The translations under genes and the position numbers were made by a program. 64,000 bases of DNA from Bos javanicus (Eukaryota > Chordata > Mammalia > Artiodactyla > Bovidae): positions 101,738,537 to 101,802,536 of the forward strand of contig NC_083868.1 of NCBI RefSeq assembly GCF_032452875.1. The letters are read 5' to 3'. The notes under the pieces are model-generated. The model was not told the origin of the DNA, made no database searches, and saw only the letters and a list, made by a program, of their open reading frames with translations. Positions 23,209 through 34,953 of the stretch are shown here, in pieces (within the stretch, counting starts at the first letter, position 1; each line of letters begins with the position of its first letter).

Positions 23209-25150
23209 AAAGCTTTTTCTGTTTCTAGACATATCAATATACATTTGAGATACAGAGTGATTAAGTTCACAGGCCCTATTCTTGGCATTGCAGAGGCCCC
23301 TGTCTTTGTGACAGCTCCCTCATTTTTTAAAAGAATATGGGAGCATGGTGAGAACTGAATTTTAAAATATAAATGTATTAACACTTGGCACAGTACCTGG
23401 CATATGTAAATAATCGACAAATGGCATATGTCAGTTTTATTAACCTAAATGTCTGTCAGAAACAAGTGTTTTGGCTAAATAATTTTATTGAACACCCACT
23501 CTTAAGGTGCTCCTTAATAGGAAATAAAAGATGTTTATATTGAAATTTAATATAAGCATCAACTATTAAAAATAACTATTTTATACATTTATTATTTCAT
23601 TTATTATTCTTGTACTTTTCTAGCTCATTTATAGGTGGCAGATCTTTTATCCCAGGACACACACACACACACACACACACCATATTCAGATAGACCTGTT
23701 TTGACACCCTTCACCTTTCCTTATGCTTAATTATTTATAGTACTCCTTCCCCAGTCCTAGAAATTGATCATTTTTTCCCTGCCTGCAGCCTATACAGTTG
23801 CAAGGGGTTGGACATGACTTAGTGACTGAACTACGGCAAAAAATGAAATTTAACTGTACTTCATCATTTTCTTTCAGAACAAAACTATTCTCTCTTGCTT
23901 TCAAAGTTGCTATTTACCAAATCTGGTGCAAATGACCCTGTTAATAGTGGGATGGCAAAGTATTCCAGCAGCTATTTCTAGATTCAGATAATACATAACA
24001 GCTCCAAAAATATATAGCATAGCCTATTCTTGATAGCCTGCTGAAGACAATGATTTGACATCTGCTGTACTTTCCAAAAGAGTGATTTCAAAGGGTGGAA
24101 ATTTAAAGACAGAAAAAAGGAATGATAACAGGGTTGGATGAAAAAGGCAATTTTAGGAGATTGTTAGGATTCTCAGAGATCCTCCATATTTATCTTTATA
24201 ATTTCTTTCACTTTAGCAATAATTATATCTTCACATTAATTCAAAATAAGCAGCTCATACTCACTTCAGGAACTATCAATATAAATTTTTTCTGGATTTT
24301 TCAGCAGAAAATGACAGAGATGTCTTTAATCACATACAAAATCACATTACCAATATATTTTACATACCTATTCAAATATTCATTCTTTGATTAAATATCA
24401 TGTGTAACAATGTGCAAGGCATCATGAGTAACTATGTGCTTCAACTACAATATATGTTCCAATGGGCAAGGAACGTGTAGTCCATTGAGAAAATAAAAGC
24501 AAATAAATGAGAGTATTGATTTGCATAGGCAAATATTAAATGACTTGATTCACATTGCAAAGATCCCAGATAGCTATCAATAACTTGACATCTCCAAATC
24601 CAAATCCCATTTCATTCTGTACAAAAGACCATTTTACCTGTATCCAGCATCTCTGTTCCTTGATTCATGTTTCCTCCAAGTGACTTGCTTTTTTGGCTTT
24701 CTATTCTTCTAGCACTAGCTTTACCATCAAAACAATTCTAAATTTATGATGTTTTCAATTGAATCTCAAAAATCTGCAGGCATGTTTTCATGACTAGGTA
24801 GTTATTGAAGTCTTGTTTCTTCAAACAGATGCATACTCCTTGAAGGCAAGAAGCATGTCTCTGGTTTTGAAATATAACAGAGAACATCTCCACAAGTGTG
24901 TGCATACAATCAAGTTTTGATAAACACATTAATTGACAAGATCAAAGAGCAGTATTTCTTTTTCCATCCACATTTTTCCTGTTACACTTTAATTAATGTT
25001 AAAGTGCTTATGCTTCAACACTTTATTTTTCCTGTTAGTAGAACCCCAAACTCACTACAAATATTAAAAGTAGATATTTTGGGTTCCTATGAATTATTTC
25101 TAGAATGGAATTATATTGTTTCTGGTATTGGACTAAGTGATAATATATAT
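23209..25150. other. Intergenic DNA; (CA)n at 23657-23681, BovB scrap near 23785-23836
   Basis: (AC)n at 23657-23681. 'gcaaggggttggacatgac' at 23800-23818 is a BovB/BovA terminal scrap. Otherwise unassigned, AT-rich and without recognised genes. Confidence 0.45.
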
Positions 25151-25355
25151 CAGTTCAGTTCAGTTGCTCCGTCATGTCCAACTCTTTGCAATTCCATGAC
25201 TGCAGCATGCCAGGCCTCCCTGTCCATCACCAACTCTCAGGCTTGCTCAAACTCATGTCCATCGAGACAGTGATGCCGTACAACCATCTCATCCTCTGTT
25301 GATCCCTTCTCCTCCCTCCTTCAATCTTACCCAGTATCAGGGTCTTTTCCAATGA
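25151..25355 (-). mobile_element. BovB LINE 3' end, short 5'-truncated copy
   Basis: The tail shows as cagttcagttcag at the left, followed by about 190 bases of antisense 3' sequence, truncated at 'ggtcttttccaatgaat'. It adjoins an AT microsatellite and an L1 3' end. Confidence 0.9.
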
Positions 25356-25395
25356 ATTACATTATATATATATATATACATATATATATATACAC
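25356..25395. repeat. (AT)n microsatellite
   Basis: Two TA runs separated by a single CA. Confidence 0.9.
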
Positions 25396-25492
25396 ATACA
25401 CATAAAACCTCTAACTGATTCACTTTGTAGTACAGCAGATACTAACACCACATTGTAAAGTAATTATATTCCATTAAATATATATATATAGC
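25396..25492 (+). mobile_element. Old L1 3' terminus
   Basis: 'aactgattcactttgtagta', 'ctaacaccacattgtaaag' and an A/T-rich end match L1 3' UTR termini. Confidence 0.7.
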
Positions 25493-26170
25493 CTGAAAAA
25501 TATTAATGTAAATAAAAATGACTCATAGTCACAGCAATAAACATGATCAGTGGATAACCAAGTAGTACCCTAGTACTACAGATAATACTGATGGTCAAGA
25601 AGTAACATTAGTGATATGTCACAATTCAATGAAAATGATTGCAATCAGAATAACATGAAATATAGTTGGTGCTGATCAGATGATGACTATGACTAACTAA
25701 ATTTGAACAGATTTCAGTGGATGGCCTTAAACAAAGGTGGTCACCACCCACATTTTCACATGTAACTAGAACATTTCATGTTGTATAATATTTTCACACT
25801 ATGGCTTTTATTCTGCAAATGATATTTTAATAGAGGACTATTCCATTAGTAAACAGACTGGTCTTGCTGACACATCTTTCCTTGTAAAATATACTTTGGC
25901 TGAATTCTAACAAAACCATTTTGAATGCAAAAGGGATGCTTTTCAAGCCAGATGGTTTATCTAATACGAATGTTTTCTGATTAGAAAAACAGCAGTAGAC
26001 TCATGATCACAGCAGGTGCCAAACTGGTCCTGTAGTTTACATGAATTTGCAACTGAACAAGTCATGAACCAAAGGGAATCTATTTTATAATGTGCCACAA
26101 TCTATTCTAAGAGGAAAGGGGAATGTAAAAGATACTACCATATCACATGCAATTCATATATCATTTTTCA
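25493..26170. other. Intergenic DNA with no recognised feature
   Basis: No gene or repeat was recognised. Confidence 0.4.
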
Positions 26171-26262
26171 AAAAAATTATTTCAATTGGAGGATAACTAC
26201 TTTACAATATTGTGATGGTTTTTGCCTCTACATCAGTAAGAATCGGCCATAGGCATATATCA
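26171..26262 (-). mobile_element. L1 3' UTR fragment
   Basis: 'ttcaattggaggataactac', 'caatattgtgatggtttttg' and 'aagaatcggccataggc' are antisense L1 3' UTR motifs. Confidence 0.75.
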
Positions 26263-27334
26263 TTTCTTCATATGAGTATGGACATTACTACATTTGTGAT
26301 AAAATTTAATTGTATGCCAAACTTCCTATTTTGTGGAGAATACTAGTAAAATTTCAAAATCATAATTATTTGCAGAGTAGTCTATATAGGCATAATAATC
26401 CAAATATTTTTAATCTAAATAATTAAGTCTTTTTATTTTAAAAAGTATTGCTGTTTTTTTTCTTACTGTTCTTTTTCTTTGCACTTGTATTTCCCTTCAT
26501 TTTGAAAGAATTTTTCCATGTGCTAGTAATCAGAGAAGCAGAATATTATTGGCATGGTAGGCCCAGCTATGCCTAAGTCCACAGAGGAGGGAAACTCCTG
26601 GGCTCTGCAGAGATGGCATGGGAACATAGGTTCCTGAATAATGGAACTATTGCCTGTTAGGGTAGTGTACGCTGTTTCTCAGTGCTAACATGACTACTGG
26701 GGACACAAATGCAGTGAGCGCACAAATCCACATTCTGACTCAGCAGCATCTCATTTCCAGTGGTTTGCAGAGACTACCAAACACTGAATCATCTCAGTAA
26801 GGTGTAATGGGCAAATTTGTTTCATCATATCCACCTATATATCTTCTTACTTCACTTACATATGCAATTCTGTTTATTTGAAACTTTGGAAGAAAATCAC
26901 AGTAAAAGTAACCTAGAACTGAGTCCGAGTCATTCTCAGTCATCCTCACTGCAGCCAAATTCCATGATCTTTTCTAAGAACAGTTGGTATTTGAAATCTG
27001 TTCAAATCAGAGATACATTACTCATAAGAATCATAATTTCTTAATTGTTATCAATATAATTATTTAAACTAGGCCACTCTAAAGTTGTTAAACATGCATC
27101 AAAATATGTCTAAGTATGATAAAATTTGAAACCCCATTTTTTGATGTAATATAATGATTTGACAAGTTTTTTGTCCACGGATCTGACATTATAGGAATAG
27201 TTACTACAGAAAATTAATGTACCTTATATCATTTCCTCTAATTAATCAAACACCTTTAGAATTTTAAATGTATAACTTTTACCACTTGTTTTGGCAGTTA
27301 TTCATACACAGACTTGTAACCTTATGCTATGTAA
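26263..27334. other. Intergenic DNA with no recognised feature
   Basis: A modestly GC-richer patch at 26540-26720 may be an old LTR or unique sequence; I cannot assign it. No gene was recognised. Confidence 0.35.
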
Positions 27335-27640
27335 TAAGGTCCACCTGCAATATAGGAGACCCTGGTTCAATTCCTGGGTCAGGAAGATCCCCTGGAGAAG
27401 GGATAGACTACCCACTCCAGTATTCTTGGGCTTTCCTGGTGACTCAGATGGTAAAGAATCAAATGAAATGTGGGTGACCTGGGTTCAATCCCTAGGTGGG
27501 GAAGATCCCCTGGAAGAGGGCATGGCAACCCATTTCAGTATTCATGACTGGAGAATCTCCATGGACAGAGGAGACTGATGGGCTATAGTCCTTTGGGTTA
27601 TAAAGATTAGGACACAACTGAGTGACTAAGCACAACATAA
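27335..27640 (+). mobile_element. Bov-tA SINE with a doubled tRNA-like head
   Basis: First head at 27335-27428 ('aggtccacctgcaatatag'), second head from about 27429 ('gggctttcctggtgactc'), then the BovA body to 'gactaagcacaacataagc'. Same architecture as 9290-9618. Confidence 0.85.
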
Positions 27641-28056
27641 GCAGTAACAGTACAGAAGATATATCTTCCATATTCTGTTCAATTCTTTCATAATTCTGTA
27701 TTAAGTAGAATTGAGTATGCTTATTTTATGAAATTGAATATGCTTGTTTTATTAAATCCTTTGGTTGCTTATAGGAAGATGAATTATCTTGAAATAGAGG
27801 GATCTGTTTTTGATTCTGCTCAAGTTCCAGAATACTACAATAAAACTGCTCCAGTGCTGAATAGTGCTAAATAACATTAGTATCTTTTATCCTTGACTTT
27901 GAAAATAAAGTAAGTGACCAACACCTGAACTTTCTTTAAAGTGTTTTCATCTGTGGTGTGGGTCAGTGTTTCTTAGAATAAATGTGTGCAGATGTATTCT
28001 GGTAACCTACCAGTTCTCAATGATAATAATGTATTATCTTTTTATTATTATCTCTT
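27641..28056. other. Intergenic DNA with no recognised feature
   Basis: No gene or repeat was recognised. Confidence 0.4.
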
Positions 28057-28189
28057 CATTTTAATGTATATATTATATAATATTTATTATATATTATATT
28101 ATGTTACATATATAACATCACATTTTAATGTATATATTATATAATATTTATTATATATTATATTACATTATGTTACATATATAGCATCA
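28057..28189. repeat. AT-rich tandem duplication, unit ~64-69 bp
   Basis: Unit 1 (28057-28120) and unit 2 (28121-28189) both start cattttaatgtatatattat and end tgttacatatata(a/g)catca. Unit 2 carries a 5-base insertion. AT-rich low-complexity DNA continues to about 28310. Confidence 0.9.
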
Positions 28190-28319
28190 TATATAATTTC
28201 TTATATAATATATAATGTATAATTTATTTTATAATATATATATTATTTGGTCATATATATATTATATATAGTATTATTATATATATTATAGAATACATAT
28301 TAGAATTATATTAGAAAAA

Positions 28320-28575
28320 TATAATAGGTTTAAAAATTAAAATTATAAAAAAGAGAAAAGAAAAAAAGGAAGAAGAAAGGGAAAATGGGGATAAAAGGAA
28401 AACTCCACAGAACTGCAAAGGCCCAACATAGAGGCAGAGGTTTATAACAAAAATAAAAATTGTGACTGAATATACACATATACCTATGCACCCATAAGCA
28501 AAATCAAAACAGTCCAACAAAAATAAAGGACAGTAGATTGACCCGGTGGAAAAGGACACTGAAAATTATATCTAT
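28320..28575 (+). repeat. Composite ruminant repeat, left segment
   Basis: Purine-rich sequence containing a 77-base block (28393-28469) that recurs with about 90% identity at 30157-30233. I recognise it as part of a middle-repetitive composite repeat, with the remainder at 29755-30895 and 34296-34840, but I cannot name the family. It is interrupted by BovB insertions. Confidence 0.55.
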
Positions 28576-29754
28576 CAGTTCAGTTCAGTTCAGTCGCTCA
28601 GTCATATCCGACTCTTTGCGACCCCATGAATCTCAGCACGCCAGGCCTCCCTGTCCGTCACCAACTCCCAGAGTTCACCCATACTCACGTCCATTGAGTC
28701 AGTGATGCCATCCAGCAATCTCATCCTCTGTCGTCCCCTTCTCCTCCTGCCCCCAATCCCTCCTAGCATCAGAGTCTTTTCCAATGAGTCAACTCTTCGC
28801 ATGAGGTGGCCAAAGTACTGGAGTCTCAGCTTCAGCATCATTCCTTCCAAAGAAATCCCAGGGCTGATCTCCTTCAGAATGGACTGGTTGGATCTCCTTG
28901 CAGTCCAAGGGACTTTCAAGAGTCTTCTCCAACACCACAGTTCAAAAGTATCAATTCTTCGGTGCTCAGCCTTCTTCACAGTCCAACTCTCACATCCATC
29001 CATGACCACAGGAAAAACCATAGCCTTGGCTAGACGAACCTTTGTTAGCAAAATAATGTCTCTGCTTTTGAATATGCTATCTAGGTTGGTCATAACTTTG
29101 CTTCCAAGGAGTAAGCGTCTTTTAATTTCATGGCTGCAGTCACCATCTGCAGTGATTTAGAGCCCCCCAAAAATAAAGTCTGACACTGTTTCCTCATCTA
29201 TTTCCCATGAAGTGGTGGGACTGGATGCCATGATCTTCATTTTCTGAATGTTGAGCTTTAAGCCAACTTTTTCACTCTCCACTTTCACTTTCATCAAGAG
29301 GCTTTTGAGTTCCTCTTCACTTTCTGCCATAAGGGTGGTGTCATCTTCATATCTGAGGTTACTGATATTTCTCCCAGCAATCTTGATTCCAGCTTGTGCT
29401 TCATCCAGCCCAGCATTTCTCATGATGTACTCTGCATAGAAGTTAAATAAGCAGGGTGACAGTACACAGCTTTGACGTACTCCTTTTCCTATTTGGAACC
29501 AGTCTGTTGTTCCATGTCCAGTTCTAACTGTTGCTTCCTGATCTGCATATAGATTTCTCAAGAGGCAGGTCAGGTGGTCTGGTATTCCCATCTCTTTCAG
29601 AATTTTCCACAGTTTATTGTGAGCCACACAGTCAAAGGCTTTGGCCTAGTCAATAAAGTGGAAATAGATGTTTTTCTGGAACTCTCTTGCTTTTTCCATG
29701 ATCCAGCGGATGTTAGCAATTTGATATCTGGTTCCTCTGCCTTTTCTAAAACCA
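28576..29754 (-). mobile_element. BovB LINE, 5'-truncated
   Basis: Antisense BovB of about 1.18 kb. The tail shows as cagttcagttcag at the left (28576 on) and sequence extends 5'-ward to 'ccttttctaaaacca', within the RT region. It lies in the composite repeat ('attatatctat' left, 'actaaagcacaaactgg' right). No clear TSD was read. Confidence 0.95.
28602..29627 (-). pseudogene. BovB reverse transcriptase C-terminal half (dead fragment)
   Basis: The minus-strand reading frame survives in two pieces. Piece 29157-29627 encodes the RT palm: GKGVRQSCVLSPCLFN is the region before the active site, and NLRYEDDTTL carries the catalytic aspartates at 29340-29351. Piece 28602-29093 encodes the C-terminal part (VKKAEHRRIDTFELWCWRR, then WTARRSNQSILKEI). 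A stop near 29159 and a frame break separate them, and the N-terminal endonuclease is missing. The YxDD box reads YEDD here, against YADD in the copy at 46688-47524. It is a non-functional fragment; in trans activity would also need the lost endonuclease. Confidence 0.9.
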
Positions 29755-30895
29755 ACTAAAGCACAAACTGGAAAACAAAACTAGAGCAAGGTTCCAGCTG
29801 GGGAATAAAGCAAGGAAAATAAAACTAACAAATATGTTGAGAGGAAAGGAAAGAAAGAAAGAATACATATGCAAAGTTAAATAGAGGCAGATAAAGAAGA
29901 TTTATGTACATTAAAGATTAACTGCAAGGGGAAAAGAATAGTAGGAAAAGCAAACAAAGAAATATGTGTGTGTTAGTTGCTTAGTTGTGTCTGACTCTTT
30001 GCAACCCCATAGACCACAGCCCACCAGGCCCCTCTGTCCATGGGATTCTCCAGGCAAGAACACTGGAGTGGGTTGCCATTTCCTTCTCCAAAGGAATAAA
30101 TGCAGAAAAAATAATAACAGTTTTTAAAAAATTAAAATTAAAAGAAGACAGAGAAAAAAAGGAAAACTCCACAGAACTTCAAAAGCCCAACATAGAGGCA
30201 GAGGTTTATAACAGCAATAAAAAATGTGACTGAGACAAAAAAAAGCTCAAAAGCTTAATTAGATTTCATAGTGGCAATAAAATTGACAACTACAACAGAG
30301 AGGGGGAAAAAGGGGAAAAAAAATCCAAAAGAACCTACAGAGCAAGTCAAAACATAAGAATAATAATTGCTTTTTTCTGAGTCATTGCTGTCAGAGTCCT
30401 TTCCCTCACTGGGAGTCACAGTCTGCCTCACCTCCACAGGATGTCTTCCAACACTGTGCTGATCTCTGGACCTGCTGTAGGGGCAGCTCAGATTCTAATC
30501 TGGTGCTACTTGCATGTGTTCTTGCCTCCAATGTCCACAACTAATTTAGTGCATTTTCTTTTGTGAGAGGTCTCAATGGTCTTTTACATATTCCATAGAC
30601 ACAAAGACTTCCTACTTGATCATATGAACTTAATCTGCAGCTTGTACAGCTTGTGGGAAGGTTTCGGGTCTTCTTCCTTAGCCACACTGCTCCTGGGTTT
30701 CCATTGTGGTTTTATGTCCATCTCTGCATGAGTCATCCACTGGGGTTTGCTCCTGAGGCTGTCCTGAAGGACTTGGATTTGCTCCTATGAGAGCCAGGTG
30801 TGGAGGTGGTGAAGTCGCTTGGGTCGCAGGGGTTCTGGCAGCACCAGGATACTCAGGGAAGTTGACAGCTAGAGCAGCAGGAAATATAGTGCTCT
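29755..30895 (+). repeat. Composite ruminant repeat, middle segment
   Basis: A-rich DNA (29760-29960), a BovA piece (29965-30091), the second copy of the 77-base block (30157-30233), then GC-richer sequence from 30380 ('gtctgcctcacctccac', 'gaggctgtcctgaagg') up to the BovB insertion point. The sequence continues uninterrupted in sense at 34296, as the 13-bp TSD of that BovB shows. No coding capacity was recognised. Confidence 0.6.
29965..30091 (-). mobile_element. BovA monomer
   Basis: Antisense BovA ('ttagttgcttagttgtgtct' to 'gccatttccttctcc') within A-rich sequence. Single monomer. Confidence 0.85.
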
Positions 30896-30908
30896 AGAAG
30901 GGTATGGC

Positions 30909-33900
30909 TATGCAGTGGTGGCGCGGCAAGTGGCAGAGAGGAGATACCCCATGTCCAAGGTAAGGAGAAGTGGCTGTGCTTTGGTGGAGCAGCCATGAAG
31001 ACACCCCATGTCCAAGGTAAGAGAAACCCTAGTAAGACAGTAGGTGCTGAGAGAGGGCATCAGAGGACAGGCAGACTGAAACCACAATCACAGAAAACTA
31101 GCCAACCTAATCATATGAACCACAACCTTGTCTAACTCAGTGAAACTAAGCCATGCTGTGTAAGGCCACCCAAGATGGATGGGTCATGGTGACGAGTTCT
31201 GGCAAAATGTGGTCCATTGGAGAAGGGAATGGTAAACCACTTCAGTATTCTTATCTTGAGAACCCCATAAACAGTATGAAAAAGCAAAAAGATAAGACAC
31301 TGAAAGGTGAACTCCCAAGGTTGGTAGGCGCTCAATATGCTACTGGAGATTAGTGGAGAAATAACTCCAGAAAGAATGAAGAGATGGAGCCAAAGCGAAA
31401 ACAACACCCAGTTGTGGATGTGACTGGTGATAGAAGCATGGTCTGATGCTGTAAAGATCAATATTACATAGGAACCTGGAATGTCAGGTCCATGAATCAA
31501 GGCTAATTGGAAGTGGTCAAACAGGAGACGGCAAGAGTGAATGTCGACATTCTAGGAATCAGTGAACTAAAATGGACTGGAATGAGTGAATTTAAATCAG
31601 ATGACCATTATATCTACTACTGTGGGCAAGAATCCCTTAGAAGAAAAGGAGTAGCCATCATGGTAAAAAAAAAAGAATCTGAAATGCATTACATGGATGC
31701 AATCTCAAAAACAACAGAATGATCTCTGTTCACTTCCAAGGCAAACCATTCAATATCATGATAATCCAAGTCTATGCCCCAAAAAGTAACGCTGAAGAAG
31801 CTGAAGTTGAACAGTTCTATGAAGACCTACAAGACCTTTTAGAACTAACACCCAAAAAAGATGTCCTTTTCATTATAGGGGACTGGAATGCAAAAGTAGG
31901 AAGTCAACATACACCTGGAGTAACAGGCAAATTTGGCCTTGGAGTATGGAATGAAGCAGGGCAAAGGTTAATAGAATTTTGCCAAGAGAACGCACTGGTT
32001 ATAGCAAACACCCTCTCCCAACAACACAAGAGAAGTCTACACATGGACATCACCAGATGTTCAACACTGAAACTGACTGATTATTTTTGCAGCCAAAGAT
32101 GGAGAATCTCTATACAGTCAGCAAAAACAAGACCGGGAGCTGACTGTGGCTCAGATCATGAACTCCTTATTGCCAAATTAAATTAAATTAATTTAATTTA
32201 AATTGAAGAAAGTAGGGAAAACCACTAGACCATTCAGGCATGACCTAAATCAAATCCCTTATGCTTATTCAATGGAAGTGAGAAATAGATTTAAGGCACT
32301 AGATCTGATAGAGTGTCTGATGAACTATAGACGGAGGTTCATGACATTGTACGAGAGACAGGGAGCAAGACATCCCCAAGAAAAATAAATGCAAAAAGGC
32401 AAAATGGCTCTCTGAGGAGGCCTTACAAATAGCTGTGAAAAGAAGAGAAGCAAAAAGCAAATGAGAAAAGGAAAGATATAAGCATCTGAATGTAGAGTTC
32501 CAAAGAATAAGAAGGAGAGATGAGAAAGCCTTCCTCAGTGATCAGTGCAAAGAAATAGAGGAAAATAATAGAATGGGAAAGACTAGAGACCTCTTCAAGA
32601 AAATTAGAGATACCAAGGGAACATTTCATGCAAAGATGGGCTCAATAAAGGACAGAAATGGTATGGACCTAACAGAAGCAGAAGGTATTAAGAAGAGAAA
32701 GGTGGCAAGAATATACAGAAGAACTGTACAAAAAGATCTCCATGACTGAGATAATCATGATGATGTGATCACTCACCCAGAGCCAGACATCCTAGAATGT
32801 GAAATCAAGTGGGTCTTAGGAAGCATCACTATGAACAAAGCTAGAGGAGGTGATGGAATTCCAGTTGAGCTATTTCAAATTCTGAAAGATGATGCTGTGA
32901 AAGGCTGCACTCAATATGCCAACAAATTTGGAAAACTCAGCAGTGGCCACAGGACTGGAAAAGGTCAGTTTTCATTCCAATTCCAAAGAAAAGCAATGCC
33001 AAAGAATGCTCAAACTACCTCACAAATACACTCATCTCACACACTAGCAAAGTAATGCTCAAAATTCTCCAAGCCAGGTTTCAATAATATGTGAACCATG
33101 AATTTCCAGATGTTCAAGCTGGTTTTAGAAAAGGCAGAGGAACCAGAGATCAAATTGCCAACATCTGCTGTATCATCAAAAAAGCAAGAGAGTTCCAGAA
33201 AAACATCTATTTCCAGAAAAACATTTATTGACAATGCTAAAGGCTTTCACTGTGTGGATCACAGTAAACTGTGGAAAATTCTGAAAAAGATGGGAATTCT
33301 AGACCACCTGATCTGCCTTTGAGAAATCTGTATGCAGGTCAAGAATCAACAGTTAGAACTGAACATGGAGCAACAGGTTGGTTTCAAATAGGAAAAGGAG
33401 TACGTCAAGGCTGTATATTGTCACCCTGCTTATTTAACTTATATGCAGAATACATCATGAGAAATGCTGGGCTGCATGAAGCACAAGCTAGAATCAAGAT
33501 TGCTGGGATAAATATCAATAACCTCAGATATGAAGATGACACCACTCTTATGGCAGAAAGTGAAGAAGAATTAAAGAGCCTCTTGATGAGCATGATAGAG
33601 GAGAGTGAAAAAGTTGGCTTAAAGCTCAACATTCTGAAAACTAAGATCATGGTATCTGGTCCCATCACTTCATGGCAAATAGATGCCGGACCAGTGAAAG
33701 TCTTTATTTTGGGGGGATCCAAAATCACTGCAGATGGTGACTTAAGCCATGAAATTAAAAGACGATTGCTCCTTTGAAGAAAAGTTATGACCAACCTATA
33801 TAGCATATTAAAAAGCAGAGACATTACTTTGCCAACAGAGGTCTGTCTATTAAAAGCTTTGGTTTTTCCAGTAGTCATGTATGGATGTGAGAGTTGGACT

Positions 33901-34295
33901 GTGAAGAAGGCTGAGGACCAAAGAATTGATGCTTTTGAACTATGGTGTTGGACAAGACTCTTGAGAGTTCCTTGAACTGCAAGGAGATTCAACCAGTTCA
34001 TCCTAAAGGATATCAGTCCTGGGTGTTCATTGGAAGGACTGATGCTGAAGCTGAAACTCCAATACTTTGGCCACCTGATGTGAAGAACTGCCTCATTTGA
34101 AAAGGCCCTGATGCTTGGAAAAATTGAGGGCAGGAGGAGAAGGGGATGACATAGGATGAAGTGGTTGGATGGCATCACTGATTCAGTGGACATGAGTTTG
34201 GATAAGCTTCAGGAGTTGATGATGTACAGGGAGGCCTGGCATGCTGCCTTCCACGGGGTTGCAAAGAGTCGGACATGACTGAGCGACTGAACTGA
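30909..34295 (+). mobile_element. BovB LINE, essentially full length (~3.39 kb) with 13-bp TSD
   Basis: The element runs from a 5' leader rich in 'atgtccaaggtaag' repeats (30945-31025), through endonuclease and RT regions, to the terminal motif 'ggacatgactgagcgactg' and a short ACTGA tail. The flanks carry agaagggtatggc (30896-30908 and 34296-34308). Excising the element rejoins an older repeat in register, which supports the boundaries. About 3.2-3.4 kb is the length expected of full BovB. Its reading frame is broken. Confidence 0.95.
31469..34285 (+). pseudogene. BovB polyprotein pseudogene: endonuclease plus reverse transcriptase
   Basis: BovB encodes an apurinic-type endonuclease and an RTE-clade RT that nick and copy into genomic DNA. 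Here the endonuclease begins at the GTWNVRSMN region (31469 on), but an in-frame TAA follows at 31504-31506. Frames at 31507-31722 and 31719-32186 are out of phase; the second carries GDWNAKVG and SDHELL, which are endonuclease motifs. At 32178-32201 an AT palindrome replaces normal sequence. The middle (32203-33055) is broken repeatedly. The RT palm survives at 33271-33777 (GKGVRQGCILSPCLF, NLRYEDDTTL at about 33523-33549), followed by a TGA at 33776-33778. The C-terminal frame at 33787-33975 also ends early. The product cannot be made. Confidence 0.95.
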
Positions 34296-34840
34296 AGAAG
34301 GGTATGGCAACCATTATTGGCCAGTACACTCCAGTATTCAATCCTTGAGAATCCTCCTCCCTGAAAGAGAAGCCTGGCAGGCCACAGTTTACGGGGTCGC
34401 CAAGAATCAGACACGACTTAAGGGACCCTTTGCTCATAGACACAAGACTTTTTTTCCTGTGGCAGCTCTTCCCCAGTGAGAGTTGAGCATGAAGATGGTG
34501 CAGCTGCTTGGCTTGTGGGGACCCTGGTGGTGCCAAGTGTGGAGGCACATGGACTGCCTCCACTGCAGGAGTTATGGCCCTATCAGAGTCTTTTTTGGAG
34601 CCTCTTATAGCTGGCGATCAGAAGGCCTCTTTGGCCAGTCCTTCTCCATAGCTCCACTCATTCAGGCACTTAGAGGGCTCCCTTGCCTGGGGTCCTTCTC
34701 TATTTCTCCCTGTGTCAGGCACATAGAGGGACCCCCCTGGCTAGGGTCCTATGCTGTAGATCCGTGCATCAATCACTTAAAAGAGCACCCTGGGTGGGGT
34801 CCTCCTCTGTAGTTCAGTGCCTCTCTATCGTTCAGCTGCA
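34296..34840 (+). repeat. Composite ruminant repeat, right segment
   Basis: Begins with BovA-like sequence (34297-34420: 'aggccacagtttacggggtc') and continues with GC-richer sequence to 'gtcctcctctgtag' near 34814. It is continuous with 30380-30895 once the BovB is removed. Frames of up to 126 codons are seen on both strands, without domains. Confidence 0.6.
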
Positions 34841-34854
34841 TCTATATTGTATAT

Positions 34855-34895
34855 AGAATATTACATAGAACATTATATATATATACATACATATA

Positions 34896-34950
<55 letters not shown>
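34855..34950. repeat. (TA)n microsatellite
   Basis: TA repeats with CA interruptions, longest run at about 34904-34946. The SINE at 34954 follows directly. Confidence 0.95.
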
Positions 34951-34951
<1 letters not shown>

Positions 34952-34953
34952 CA

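Noticed and set aside
22918..23358. 146-codon plus-strand frame and 157-codon minus-strand frame
   Set aside because: Both overlay an old BovB 3' end and run into unrelated sequence on each side.
33405..34193. 262-codon minus-strand open frame, one of the longest in the window
   Set aside because: It is antisense to the RT and C-terminal region of the plus-strand BovB at 30909-34295, and similar antisense frames appear over every other BovB copy.
28576..34840. Cluster of repeated blocks considered as a CRISPR-like or other regular array
   Set aside because: Repeats are long, few and irregular, and all are explained by LINE and SINE copies or the composite repeat.
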